A stretch of DNA of 64,000 nt from positions 1 through 64,000 of the forward strand of contig JALWTS010000029.1 in NCBI GenBank assembly GCA_027077805.1, read 5' to 3'. Position 1 is the stretch's first letter. Each line of letters begins with the position of its first letter. The translations under genes and the position numbers were made by a program. The notes beneath the pieces are model-generated. The model did no database searches. It had not been told where the DNA came from and saw only the letters and a program-made list of their open reading frames with translations. This stretch comes from Gammaproteobacteria bacterium. GTDB lineage: Bacteria; Pseudomonadota; Gammaproteobacteria; JABHGC01. Shown here in pieces: positions 53,783 through 62,905 of the stretch.

Positions 53783-56700
53783 ATGAACAAAGTGATTGAT
53801 TGGTCGGTTAACAACCGTTTGCTTATTATGCTGATTTTATTAACCACCCTAGTGTTTGCGTCTTTCCTTATTCCAAATTTAAATTTGGATGCGTTTCCTG
53901 ATGTGACCAATGTTCAAGTCTCCATCAACACCGAAGCACCTGGTTTAGCGGCAGAAGAAGTGGAACAATTAATAACATTTCCGATTGAAGCCGTCATGTA
54001 TGCCCTACCTGATGTGGAAGAAGTCCGTTCCATCTCAAAAACAGGTTTGTCAGGGATTACGGTGGTCTTTAAAGAAGGAATGGATATTTATTTTGCCCGT
54101 CAATTAGTATTTGAACGCCTGCAATCGGCGAAAGAACTCATTCCCAATAACATGGGAACCCCAGAAATGGGACCGAATACCTCAGGATTAGGACAAGTTT
54201 ATCAATATTTATTGGTTGCGACACCCGACTCAGGTTACGATATTACTGCCTTGCGTAGTCTCAATGACTGGGTAGTCAAGTTATTATTAATGCCAGTGGA
54301 TGGAATTACGGATGTCTTATCATTTGGTGGCCAGGTTCGTCAGTATCAAGTCAATTTAGACCCCGATAAATTGTTGGCCTATCAACTCAACCAAACCGAA
54401 GTAATTGAGGCACTCGAACAGAATAATCAAAATGCGGGGGGTTGGTATCTTAATCGAGGACAAGAACAATTAGTCATTCGTGGCATGGGTTGGGTGGGGG
54501 CAAATGAGCAAGGTTTAGCTGACCTTGGTCAAATTGCCATCAAAACTATTGATGGAACAGTGGTTAAAATATCGGATGTCGCTGTGGTTGAATTTGGGCA
54601 TGAAATTCGTCAAGGCGCGGTTACCATGACTCGCCGTCAAAAAGATGGGACGATAAATAATTTAGGTGAAGTCGTGTCAGGAATTGTGCTAAAACGAATG
54701 GGCGCGAATACCAAAACCACTATTGAGGGTATTAATCAACGAATCCCATTAATTCAACAAGCCTTGCCTGACGGGGTAACATTTCAACCATTTTATGATC
54801 AAGCCGATCTCATTGAAAAAGCCGTTTATACCGTTTTGAAAGCCTTAGTCGAAGCCTTTCTCTTTATTATTGTTGTATTAATCGTGTTCTTACTTAATAT
54901 CCGTTCGGTTTTGCTCGTCTTAATCTCCATTCCATTATCCGTTGGTATGGCCTTAAGTATCATGGCCTATTACGGTTTATCGGCGAATTTAATGTCACTC
55001 GGCGGATTGGCGATTGCCATTGGCATGATGGTCGATGGTGCGGTGGTGATGATGGAAAATATTTTCAAGCATTTAAGCCATCCTGATGAGATTCACGATA
55101 TTGAGCATACCCAAACCTTATCACCTAATGATCAAGACCCCTATGATGTTGCTCATGATACATCGGTGGGTTTGCGAATACAAATGGCCGCTCGTGAAGT
55201 CGCGAAACCGGTGTTCTTCGCCGTGACCATTATTATGGTGGTATTTGCACCCTTATTTACTTTAGAAGGCGTGGAAGGAAAATTGTTTCAACCAATGGCA
55301 ACCAGTATTATGTTAGCAATGGGAACCTCCCTACTCGTGTCATTAATCGTCATCCCTGCCATGGCCAGCTATTTCTTTCCCCGAGGTTTAAAATCAAAAA
55401 CCAGCTTTGTCGTATGGGTTTTGGAAACAATCTATCGTTCCGCCCTAACCCAAGCCTTAAGGTTTAAGGGATTCGTATTAGCCGGTGCGGTGAGTTTATT
55501 AGTCATGGCACTTTCATTAATTCCCCGTTTAGGCACGGAATTTGTGCCTGAATTAGAAGAAGGCACAATTAATTTAAGAGTTACCCTAGCACCCTCGGCA
55601 AGTTTAGAAACCAGTTTAGCGATAGCACCCAAATTGGAAGCCATGTTGCTTACGTTTCCAGAAGTGACTTATGCCTTGAGTCGCATTGGTCGTGCGGAAA
55701 TCGGTGGGGACCCGGAACCGGTCAGTAATATTGAAATTTACATCGGTTTAAAACCTGTTCACGAATGGGTCAGTGCGAATAACCGTTTGGCATTGCAAGC
55801 CTTAATGGAAGAAAAATTGGAACAACACCCTGGTTTGTTGTTCAATTTCTCCCAACCCATTGCGACACGGGTGGATGAATTATTATCCGGTGTCAAAGCA
55901 CAACTCGCGATTAAACTTTTTGGCCCCGATCTCAAGGTACTACTCAATCAAGGTCAAAAAATCGAGACCATCGTTCAAAATATTGCTGGCACTCGTGATG
56001 TTGCCATGGAGCAAATGGCAGGCGAATCTCAATTCGTCATTCGACCCAATCGGCAACAATTATCTCGTTATGGTTTATCGGTCAGTGATATTATGACAGT
56101 CATCAGTGATGGTTTAGGTGGACGAGAAGCAGGTCAAGTGATTAATGGCAATGAACGTTACGATATTTATGTCCGTTTTGCCCCGGAATTTCGCAACAAT
56201 ACTCAGGTGATTGCGGATTTAAGGTTACCCACCGAAACGGGGGCTTGGATACGACTCGGCGATGTGGCTAATATTGCCATTGAATCAGGCCCACCACAAG
56301 TACGACGTGATAATGTCCAAAGGCGAGTTGTCATTCAAGCCAATGTCCAAGGACGGGATATGGGCAGTGTGGTTGCCGATATTCGTCAAGCCATCCAAAC
56401 CAACCTCCAACTCCCATCTGGCTATTCGGTTGACATTGGGGGACAATTCGAGAACCAACAACGAGCACAGCAACGTTTAATGATTGTGGTCCCCTTATCC
56501 ATTGGACTCATCGCATTATTGTTATATTTTGCGTTTCAATCCTTAGGCCAAGCCTTGTTAATATTAATCAACTTGCCATTAGCAATGATTGGGGGCATTG
56601 TGGCACTTTATTGGTCAGGACATTACTTATCCGTTCCAAGTTCCATTGGATTTATTACCTTATTTGGGGTTGCCGTCTTAAATGGCGTGGTCATGGTTGA

Positions 56701-56977
56701 AGCCATTAATTTACGCATTGAAACAGGCGGTGAATCCATCAAACGTGCCATATTTGAAGGGGCCGTGTCTCGACTTCGACCGGTTATCATCACGGCCCTC
56801 GTCGCGGCATTAGGTTTAATTCCTATTATCTTATCGAGTGGCGTCGGTTCTGAAATCCAGAAACCATTAGCAACGGTTGTCGTCGGAGGTTTGATTACAT
56901 CCACGTTTTTGACCTTGTTTGTATTACCCGTACTTTATGGATGGTTTTCTCGGGGGAAATTCGCCTTAAATAAATAA
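53783..56977 (+). CDS. czcA: Heavy-metal RND pump (CzcA/HME family)
   Basis: This 1064-residue RND protein starts MNKVIDWSVNNRLLIMLILL, has NLNLDAFPDVTNVQVSINTEAPG in pieces, and twelve membrane helices in two sets. In helix 4 the motif is LAIAIGMMVDGAVVMMEN: Asp418 and Glu425 match CzcA Asp408 and Glu415, but Ala412 replaces the first Asp of DFG. The AIAIG stretch is like CusA (Cu/Ag), while the DGA is like CzcA. Substrate therefore stays open among divalent and monovalent metals. It ends the czcI-like-C-B-A operon. Confidence 0.93.
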   Translation: MNKVIDWSVNNRLLIMLILLTTLVFASFLIPNLNLDAFPDVTNVQVSINTEAPGLAAEEVEQLITFPIEAVMYALPDVEEVRSISKTGLSGITVVFKEGMDIYFARQLVFERLQSAKELIPNNMGTPEMGPNTSGLGQVYQYLLVATPDSGYDITALRSLNDWVVKLLLMPVDGITDVLSFGGQVRQYQVNLDPDKLLAYQLNQTEVIEALEQNNQNAGGWYLNRGQEQLVIRGMGWVGANEQGLADLGQIAIKTIDGTVVKISDVAVVEFGHEIRQGAVTMTRRQKDGTINNLGEVVSGIVLKRMGANTKTTIEGINQRIPLIQQALPDGVTFQPFYDQADLIEKAVYTVLKALVEAFLFIIVVLIVFLLNIRSVLLVLISIPLSVGMALSIMAYYGLSANLMSLGGLAIAIGMMVDGAVVMMENIFKHLSHPDEIHDIEHTQTLSPNDQDPYDVAHDTSVGLRIQMAAREVAKPVFFAVTIIMVVFAPLFTLEGVEGKLFQPMATSIMLAMGTSLLVSLIVIPAMASYFFPRGLKSKTSFVVWVLETIYRSALTQALRFKGFVLAGAVSLLVMALSLIPRLGTEFVPELEEGTINLRVTLAPSASLETSLAIAPKLEAMLLTFPEVTYALSRIGRAEIGGDPEPVSNIEIYIGLKPVHEWVSANNRLALQALMEEKLEQHPGLLFNFSQPIATRVDELLSGVKAQLAIKLFGPDLKVLLNQGQKIETIVQNIAGTRDVAMEQMAGESQFVIRPNRQQLSRYGLSVSDIMTVISDGLGGREAGQVINGNERYDIYVRFAPEFRNNTQVIADLRLPTETGAWIRLGDVANIAIESGPPQVRRDNVQRRVVIQANVQGRDMGSVVADIRQAIQTNLQLPSGYSVDIGGQFENQQRAQQRLMIVVPLSIGLIALLLYFAFQSLGQALLILINLPLAMIGGIVALYWSGHYLSVPSSIGFITLFGVAVLNGVVMVEAINLRIETGGESIKRAIFEGAVSRLRPVIITALVAALGLIPIILSSGVGSEIQKPLATVVVGGLITSTFLTLFVLPVLYGWFSRGKFALNK

Positions 56978-57085
56978 ACAAAATCAACCATAAGATTAAT
57001 TCATTGCTAAAAAAAGCGAATAATAATATTATGAAAAGTTCAAACACTTTTACTTTCAACGATGGCAAGGTTATAAAACATCCTC

Positions 57086-58873
57086 ATGACAAATTATTCA
57101 AACCCGACGCTCAAATTCTCCCAACTGCAATTAAAACCGGAATTACTGAAAGCCCTAGATAAGGTTGGCTATGAAACCCCATCCCCAATCCAATCGGAAA
57201 CCATTCCATTATTATTATCCGGTCACGATGTCATTGGACAGGCTCAAACGGGAACAGGTAAAACGGCAGCATTTGCATTGCCTATGTTATCTAAGCTAGA
57301 TTTAAACCAAATCTTGCCTCAAATCCTAGTCTTAACACCGACCAGAGAATTAGCCATTCAAGTCGCTGAAGCGTTTCAGAAATATGCCATGTACTTAAAA
57401 GGCTTCCATGTTTTACCCATTTATGGTGGACAAGAATATGGCAGTCAAATCCGAGCCTTAAAACGTGGCGTTCAAGTCGTGGTTGGGACACCAGGACGAG
57501 TGATGGATCATATCCGCCGTCAAACCTTAGGATTGGATAATGTAACCCAATTAGTTTTAGATGAAGCCGATGAAATGTTACGCATGGGGTTTATTGAGGA
57601 TGTCGAATGGATTTTAGAAAAAACCCCTGAAAACCGACAAATCGCCCTATTTTCAGCCACCATGCCAACGGCCATCCGCCACATTGCCACCCGATATTTA
57701 AACCAACCGAAAGAAATTACCATCAAAGTCAAAACCACTACCGCCGAAACCATCAATCAACGTTATTGGTTAGTCAGTGGTTTGCATAAACTCGATGCGT
57801 TAACTCGTATTTTAGAAGCGGAAACCTTTGATGCCATGCTAGTCTTTGTCCGAACGAAAACCGCAACGGTTGAATTATCTGAAAAATTAGAAGCCCGAGG
57901 TTATGCCTCTTCTCCCTTAAATGGTGATATCGCACAAAATCAACGAGAACGCATTATCGAACACTTAAAAGCAGGCAAATTGGATATTATTGTGGCAACC
58001 GATGTGGCCGCGAGAGGTTTAGATGTGGAACGCATTAGCCATGTGATTAACTATGATATTCCTTATGATACCGAATCCTATATCCATAGAATTGGACGGA
58101 CAGGACGAGCGGGTCGTCAAGGGGATGCGATTTTATTTGTGTCCCCAAGAGAAAAACGCTTATTACATGCCATTGAAAAAGCGACCAAGAAAAAAATTGC
58201 TCAAATGGACATGCCATCGAATGAATTGATCAATAATCATCGTATTGCCCAATTTCAACAAAAAATTACGGATACCTTAGCCACTGAAGAATTAGGGCTG
58301 TTTTATCAACTCACCGAACAATACCAACAAGAACATAATGTTCCTGCCTTAGAAATTGCGGCTGCTTTAGCCAAGCTATTACAAGGGGATACCCCATTTT
58401 TACTGAAAGCCCCCCCCAAATCCAACCCCGAACCGAGACCCAAAACGAAACACTCAAGAAAAACTCAAGATTCTGGGCAACATAAAAATTCGAATACGAA
58501 TCAAGCGAATAAAGAACATCCCCCTGAAAAACTCCCACCACTAAAAATAGGCATGGAAAGATACCGCATTGAGGTTGGACAACAACATGATGCCAAACCG
58601 AATAACATTGTGGGTGCCATTGCCAATGAAGCAGGTTTAGAAAGCCAGTACATTGGTCAAATCAATATTTATGAGGATCATAGTATTATTGATTTGCCTG
58701 AAGATATGCCCAAAGAGATTTTTCAGCATTTGAAAAAAGTTAGAGTTGCGGGTCAGGCTTTAGAAATTTCTTGTCTTGAGCCATCCAAACCATCGGCGAA
58801 GAAAAACAAGGCGAAGAAAGGTAAGAAAAAACGCCATCGTGGGCGGAATAAGGCAAAAGAACGTGTCAGTTAG
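57086..58873 (+). CDS. deaD: DEAD-box ATP-dependent RNA helicase (DeaD/CsdA type)
   Basis: This 595-residue protein has Q-motif FSQLQLKPELLKAL, Walker A AQTGTGKTAA, VLDEADEMLRMGF, SATMP, and HRIGRTGRAGR. After the core come a dimer region and a DbpA-type RNA-binding domain (IGMERYRIEVGQQHDAKPNNIVGAI), then a basic tail (KKNKAKKGKKKRHRGRNKAK). It fits DeaD/CsdA, which aids ribosome assembly and mRNA turnover in the cold. The start lies at ATG 57086; the upstream AT-rich leader could be cold-responsive. Confidence 0.94.
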   Translation: MTNYSNPTLKFSQLQLKPELLKALDKVGYETPSPIQSETIPLLLSGHDVIGQAQTGTGKTAAFALPMLSKLDLNQILPQILVLTPTRELAIQVAEAFQKYAMYLKGFHVLPIYGGQEYGSQIRALKRGVQVVVGTPGRVMDHIRRQTLGLDNVTQLVLDEADEMLRMGFIEDVEWILEKTPENRQIALFSATMPTAIRHIATRYLNQPKEITIKVKTTTAETINQRYWLVSGLHKLDALTRILEAETFDAMLVFVRTKTATVELSEKLEARGYASSPLNGDIAQNQRERIIEHLKAGKLDIIVATDVAARGLDVERISHVINYDIPYDTESYIHRIGRTGRAGRQGDAILFVSPREKRLLHAIEKATKKKIAQMDMPSNELINNHRIAQFQQKITDTLATEELGLFYQLTEQYQQEHNVPALEIAAALAKLLQGDTPFLLKAPPKSNPEPRPKTKHSRKTQDSGQHKNSNTNQANKEHPPEKLPPLKIGMERYRIEVGQQHDAKPNNIVGAIANEAGLESQYIGQINIYEDHSIIDLPEDMPKEIFQHLKKVRVAGQALEISCLEPSKPSAKKNKAKKGKKKRHRGRNKAKERVS

Positions 58874-58894
58874 GTCAAAAGCCACGGCGGTTAT

Positions 58895-59022
58895 TGGAAC
58901 GAAGGTGAATCGTACTTGACCCCTTCGGTGGAAGTGGAACAACTTGTGTGGCATCAATAAAATTGCCAGTGCGCTATGTCGTTATCCATGGTTGATCACG
59001 CCTATTGAGCGTTGGCATTAAT
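58895..59022 (+). pseudogene. Possible gene tail fragments after deaD
   Basis: Two short frames look protein-like: NEGESYLTPSVEVEQLVWHQ, then, in another frame, INKIASALCRYPWLITPIER with a TAA at 59022. They may be the end of a lost gene with one frameshift. There is no start and no name. Confidence 0.25.
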
Positions 59023-59042
59023 GTGAAACTTTGATGATTTCA

Positions 59043-59789
59043 TTAAGACATTAGACGTGCTTCAACCATTAATCGTTTCATTTCTTTAACCGCCTTTTCC
59101 AATCCAGTAAAAATTGCTTGACTAATAATGGCATGACCAATGTTTAATTCAACGATTTGTGGAATACGAGCAATGTCTTGTACACAGTGATAATGTAAGC
59201 CATGCCCAGCATTGACTTGCAATCCTAAACTATCCGCATATTCAGCAGCGGCTATGATTTTATCTAACGCTTGTTGTTTGATAATCGCATTAGGGGCATC
59301 CGCATAATTCCCCGTATGAATTTCAATGACAGGTGCGCCAGTTTTATTAGCCGCATCAATTTGATCAGAGTCAGGGTCAATAAACAAGGAGACTTTAATT
59401 CCTGCGGCAGTTAATGTTTCACAGGCTTGACTGACTTTATCAATTTGCCTAATCACATCCAAACCGCCTTCGGTGGTTAATTCTTGTCGACGTTCCGGCA
59501 CGAAACAACAATCGCTAGGTTTTGTTTGACAAGCAATGGCTAACATTTCATCAGTCATTGCCATTTCTAAATTCATTCTGGTTTGCAAGATTGTTTTTAA
59601 ATACGCGACATCTCTTGCTTGAATATGGCGACGATCTTCTCTCAGATGTAAGGTAATACTATCCGCACCTGCTTGTTCTGATAATAGTGCGGCTTGAATC
59701 GGTTCAGGATATAATGTCCCTCTCGCTTGTCTCAAACTGGCAACATGATCAATATTAACGCCAAGAAAAATAGGTGATGATTTACTCAT
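59043..59789 (-). CDS. pdxJ: Pyridoxine 5'-phosphate synthase PdxJ
   Basis: This 248-residue barrel enzyme has [33 protein letters not shown], the catalytic Glu in [28 protein letters not shown], and [11 protein letters not shown]. It makes pyridoxine 5'-phosphate from 3-amino-2-oxopropyl phosphate and deoxyxylulose phosphate. It follows era, the usual gammaproteobacterial order (recO is missing between them). Confidence 0.97.
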   Translation of the reverse strand: MSKSSPIFLGVNIDHVASLRQARGTLYPEPIQAALLSEQAGADSITLHLREDRRHIQARDVAYLKTILQTRMNLEMAMTDEMLAIACQTKPSDCCFVPERRQELTTEGGLDVIRQIDKVSQACETLTAAGIKVSLFIDPDSDQIDAANKTGAPVIEIHTGNYADAPNAIIKQQALDKIIAAAEYADSLGLQVNAGHGLHYHCVQDIARIPQIVELNIGHAIISQAIFTGLEKAVKEMKRLMVEARLMS

Positions 59790-59878
59790 TGATTTGCTTC
59801 TTCATCTAAAATAACGATACTCTCCATTTCTAGTTCTAATTTCTATTGTATAATATTATCAATAATATTAACGGAATT

Positions 59879-60835
59879 TTATTGCAGTTCTTGCTGAAAC
59901 CAAACGATTTTTTTGACTTTCACCCAGAGTTTTAATAATACCTGAGTTTCTAATAAGGATTCAATATCTTGACGAGCTTTTTTCCCAATTATTTTTAAAC
60001 CCTCACCTTTTTTGCCAATCACTATCTTTTTCTGACCATCCGTCATGACATAAATCACTGCCTCAATAATCATTAGCGTGTTTTTTTGTTGAAACCGTTC
60101 AATTTCAACATTCAGTTCATAAGGCAATTCTTGCCCTAAATAACGGGTTAACTTTTCACGGATAATTTCTGAGACTAAAAATCGTTCGGAACGATCCGTC
60201 CATTGTTCTTTCGGAAAAATATGGGCTTGTTGTGGTAGTAATTGAAAAATATGTTGTTGCAAAATTTCAAGATTTTTTTGTTTTTTCGCAGAAATGGGGA
60301 CCACTGCCGTCATTGAACCCAACTCTGAAAATCGCTGCATAACGGGTAAGAGTTCTGTCTTATCTTTTATTTTGTCAATTTTATTAATCACGGCAATAAT
60401 CGGACGCTTAAATGCCGATAAAGAATCTAAAATATCGTCTTCTTCTTTGGTCCAATGTTGACCATCAAATAACCACAAAACTAAATCAACATCCGCTAAT
60501 ACGGATAATGCGGTACGATTTAAATAATGATTTAATGATTTATTCGGATTGAGTTGTGGGTGAATGCCGGGCGTATCAATATAAACCATCTGATATTGCT
60601 CAATCGTTTGAATACCCAAAATTTGGTGTCGGGTTGTTTGAGCTTTTCTTGCGGTAATACTCACTTTTGCCCCAATCAAGGCATTAATTAACGTCGATTT
60701 ACCCACATTAGGACGACCAATAATCGAAATAAAACCACAGTAACTTGCTTGATTTTTAGTTTGACTTTGGAGTTGACTTTTGCTTTTGGTTTTAATTTCA
60801 GTGTCAGTTTTAGTTTTATTCATTGGCTTTCGCAT
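59879..60835 (-). CDS. era: GTPase Era
   Basis: This 318-residue protein has a Lys/Thr-rich N-terminal extension (residues ~1-30), G1 GRPNVGKST, G3 DTPGIH, G4 NKID and a C-terminal KH domain (KIVIGKKGEGLKIIGKKARQDIE). It tests and assists 16S rRNA 3' end maturation. The N-terminal extension is longer than in E. coli Era. It overlaps the end of rnc by 20 nt. Confidence 0.96.
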   Translation of the reverse strand: MRKPMNKTKTDTEIKTKSKSQLQSQTKNQASYCGFISIIGRPNVGKSTLINALIGAKVSITARKAQTTRHQILGIQTIEQYQMVYIDTPGIHPQLNPNKSLNHYLNRTALSVLADVDLVLWLFDGQHWTKEEDDILDSLSAFKRPIIAVINKIDKIKDKTELLPVMQRFSELGSMTAVVPISAKKQKNLEILQQHIFQLLPQQAHIFPKEQWTDRSERFLVSEIIREKLTRYLGQELPYELNVEIERFQQKNTLMIIEAVIYVMTDGQKKIVIGKKGEGLKIIGKKARQDIESLLETQVLLKLWVKVKKIVWFQQELQ

Positions 60836-61538
60836 CCATTGCTTTAATTTTTGCTAAAGCAAGTTTTGCAGTGATTTGTTCGGCTTTACGACGGCTACTG
60901 CTCGAACCAATGGTGACGAAATCTAACGCATCAACTTGACAATGAACTTGGAATTGTTGCTGATGTGGTTTTCCTGTAATTTTCGTCACAATATATTCAG
61001 GAATGGCGAGTTTTCTTGCTTGTAGATATTCTTGTAAACGGGTTTTAGGGTCTTTTTCAATTAAGGTTAAGTTTTTGAGCTTGTCTTGATATAAATGCAA
61101 GATCACTTGTTGAGAAGCGTGAATATCTTTATCTAAAAATACCGCTCCAAAAATGGCTTCAGTGGCATCGGCTAAAATTGATGCTCGGTTAAATCCCCCA
61201 CTTTTTAGCTCACCTGAACCTAGAATGAGAAAATCGCTTAACTGCATAGATTTGGCAATATCGGCTAAGGTTTCTTTTTTTACTAATGACGCTCGTAACC
61301 GACTCAATTGCCCTTCGTCCAAATCAGGAAATTGGTGATACAGTTGTTCTGCTATGATGAAACCTAATATGGCATCGCCTAAAAATTCTAAACGTTCATT
61401 ATGGCCTGCCGGGTGATTTTTCACACTACGATGTGTGAGTGCCTCTCGTAATAACTGTGAATCAACAAAGGTATAATTTAAATGATGATATAATTTTTTC
61501 AGTGGCAGTGGCAGTGGCACAGATTTTGATGCTTTCAT
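60816..61538 (-). CDS. rnc: Ribonuclease III
   Basis: This 240-residue protein has the RNase III signature NERLEFLGDAILGFIIAE with metal-binding acids, DATEAIFGAVFLD, and a C-terminal dsRNA-binding domain (DPKTRLQEYLQARKLAIPEYIV; GSSSSRRKAEQITAKLAL). It cuts double-stranded RNA, including the rRNA precursor. It is coupled to era by overlap. Confidence 0.97.
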   Translation of the reverse strand: MKASKSVPLPLPLKKLYHHLNYTFVDSQLLREALTHRSVKNHPAGHNERLEFLGDAILGFIIAEQLYHQFPDLDEGQLSRLRASLVKKETLADIAKSMQLSDFLILGSGELKSGGFNRASILADATEAIFGAVFLDKDIHASQQVILHLYQDKLKNLTLIEKDPKTRLQEYLQARKLAIPEYIVTKITGKPHQQQFQVHCQVDALDFVTIGSSSSRRKAEQITAKLALAKIKAMDAKANE

Positions 61539-61603
61539 GGTTGGTATGACTGGGACAAACGCAAACGCTTTCGCATCTGCCCCAAAAAATTTTAAAGTCC
61601 CAA

Positions 61604-61987
61604 TTATTTCATTTCATTTTCAAACTTAAATACAGCGACGCCATCTAAGTTACTCATGATATTAAAACGTTTTTCATACTCAACGGTTACTTTAATGACC
61701 CCCCCTTCTTTTTTAACTTTCACTTGATCTTTATTACGAGTATGGACAGTATCAAGCGGAATATCTTCAATATCCCAACGTTTTTGCAACAAAGATTTAA
61801 TTCTTTTTGTTGATTCTTGCTCAATGCCAGAAATTTCAGAGAGTGAATCAACGCCCCGTTTTACCTTATAAGATTCCATATAATGAGGGCTTATTTTCAT
61901 TATCATTAAGGAAAAAAATGCAATCAATCCTAAAATAATTACAATACTAATAAACGTTAAACCTTGTTGTTGTTTTATTAATTTCAT
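61604..61987 (-). CDS. DUF4845 membrane protein
   Basis: This 127-residue protein starts with a pseudopilin-like segment (QQQGLTFISIVIILGLIAFFSLMI) and has the DUF4845 domain (YKVKRGVDSLSEISG, KRWDIEDIP, VTVEYEKRFNIMSNLDGVAVF). It is normally found between lepB and rnc, as here. Function unknown; it may be a LepB substrate, which is only a guess from position. Confidence 0.92.
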   Translation of the reverse strand: MKLIKQQQGLTFISIVIILGLIAFFSLMIMKISPHYMESYKVKRGVDSLSEISGIEQESTKRIKSLLQKRWDIEDIPLDTVHTRNKDQVKVKKEGGVIKVTVEYEKRFNIMSNLDGVAVFKFENEMK

Positions 61988-62052
61988 TGGTGTTATCTCC
62001 TATCCTATGACGAATGACTAATTAAATATTTGATTCATGTTAATGACTTAGA

Positions 62053-62877
62053 TTACTTAATGCTTAAACCAATTCGACCCCAATCAGGCCCACTATTACT
62101 CATATCCCAATTCATCCATACTAAAACCGCCTTACCCACTAAATTTTCCTCTGGCACCATTCCCCAAAAACGACTATCGTTACTATTGTCTCGATTATCA
62201 CCCATCATAAAATAATAACCGTCAGGGACGGTCCATTCTCCTTGTAGAATTGGCTTATTTTTTTGGATCAGAATCTCATGCGTAACCCCCGTTAGTGTTT
62301 CTTGTCGATGTTCCGCACCTGTCATCACCGCACCACCGCCAACCCCAACATAAGTGTCAAGATAAGTTTGAGCTTGTGGCTGACCATTAATATAGAGGGT
62401 TTTGTTATAATATACAATAGTGTCGCCAGGTACGCCAATGACCCGTTTAATATAATCCAAAGAAGGATTTTCAGGATAACGAAACACCACCACATCGCCC
62501 CGCTCAGGGAGTGCAATTGGAATGACTTTTTTATGAACAGCTGGCAAGCGAATGCCATAGATATATTTATTGACTAAAATAAAATCGCCTACTAATAAGG
62601 TAGGCATCATGGAACCCGAAGGAATACGAAAAGGTTCAATTAAAAACGAACGTAATAACAATACAATTAATATAATAGGAAAAAAAGAACGAGCATATTC
62701 GACAATAATCGGTTCTTTCCTTTTTTCCTTTTTACGACGTTTGGCAAAAAACCAAGCATCGATAGCCCAAATTATTCCAGTAAGAAATGTTGCTAATACT
62801 AAGAATGTAGAAAAATCGGCACTCATATTTGTCCTTTGTTTAATATTTAAAAAATATTCAATCCAATCATATATCAT
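62053..62877 (-). CDS. lepB: Signal peptidase I LepB
   Basis: This 274-residue protein has two membrane segments near its start, the catalytic Ser in RIPSGSMMPTLLVGDFILV, the catalytic Lys in LDYIKRVIGVPGD, and the box GDNRDNSNDSRFWG. It removes signal peptides at the periplasmic face. It lies between lepA and the DUF4845 gene on the same strand. Confidence 0.97.
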   Translation of the reverse strand: MIYDWIEYFLNIKQRTNMSADFSTFLVLATFLTGIIWAIDAWFFAKRRKKEKRKEPIIVEYARSFFPIILIVLLLRSFLIEPFRIPSGSMMPTLLVGDFILVNKYIYGIRLPAVHKKVIPIALPERGDVVVFRYPENPSLDYIKRVIGVPGDTIVYYNKTLYINGQPQAQTYLDTYVGVGGGAVMTGAEHRQETLTGVTHEILIQKNKPILQGEWTVPDGYYFMMGDNRDNSNDSRFWGMVPEENLVGKAVLVWMNWDMSNSGPDWGRIGLSIK

Positions 62878-62905
62878 TTAAAACTACTGATTATTTTTAG
62901 TTATT

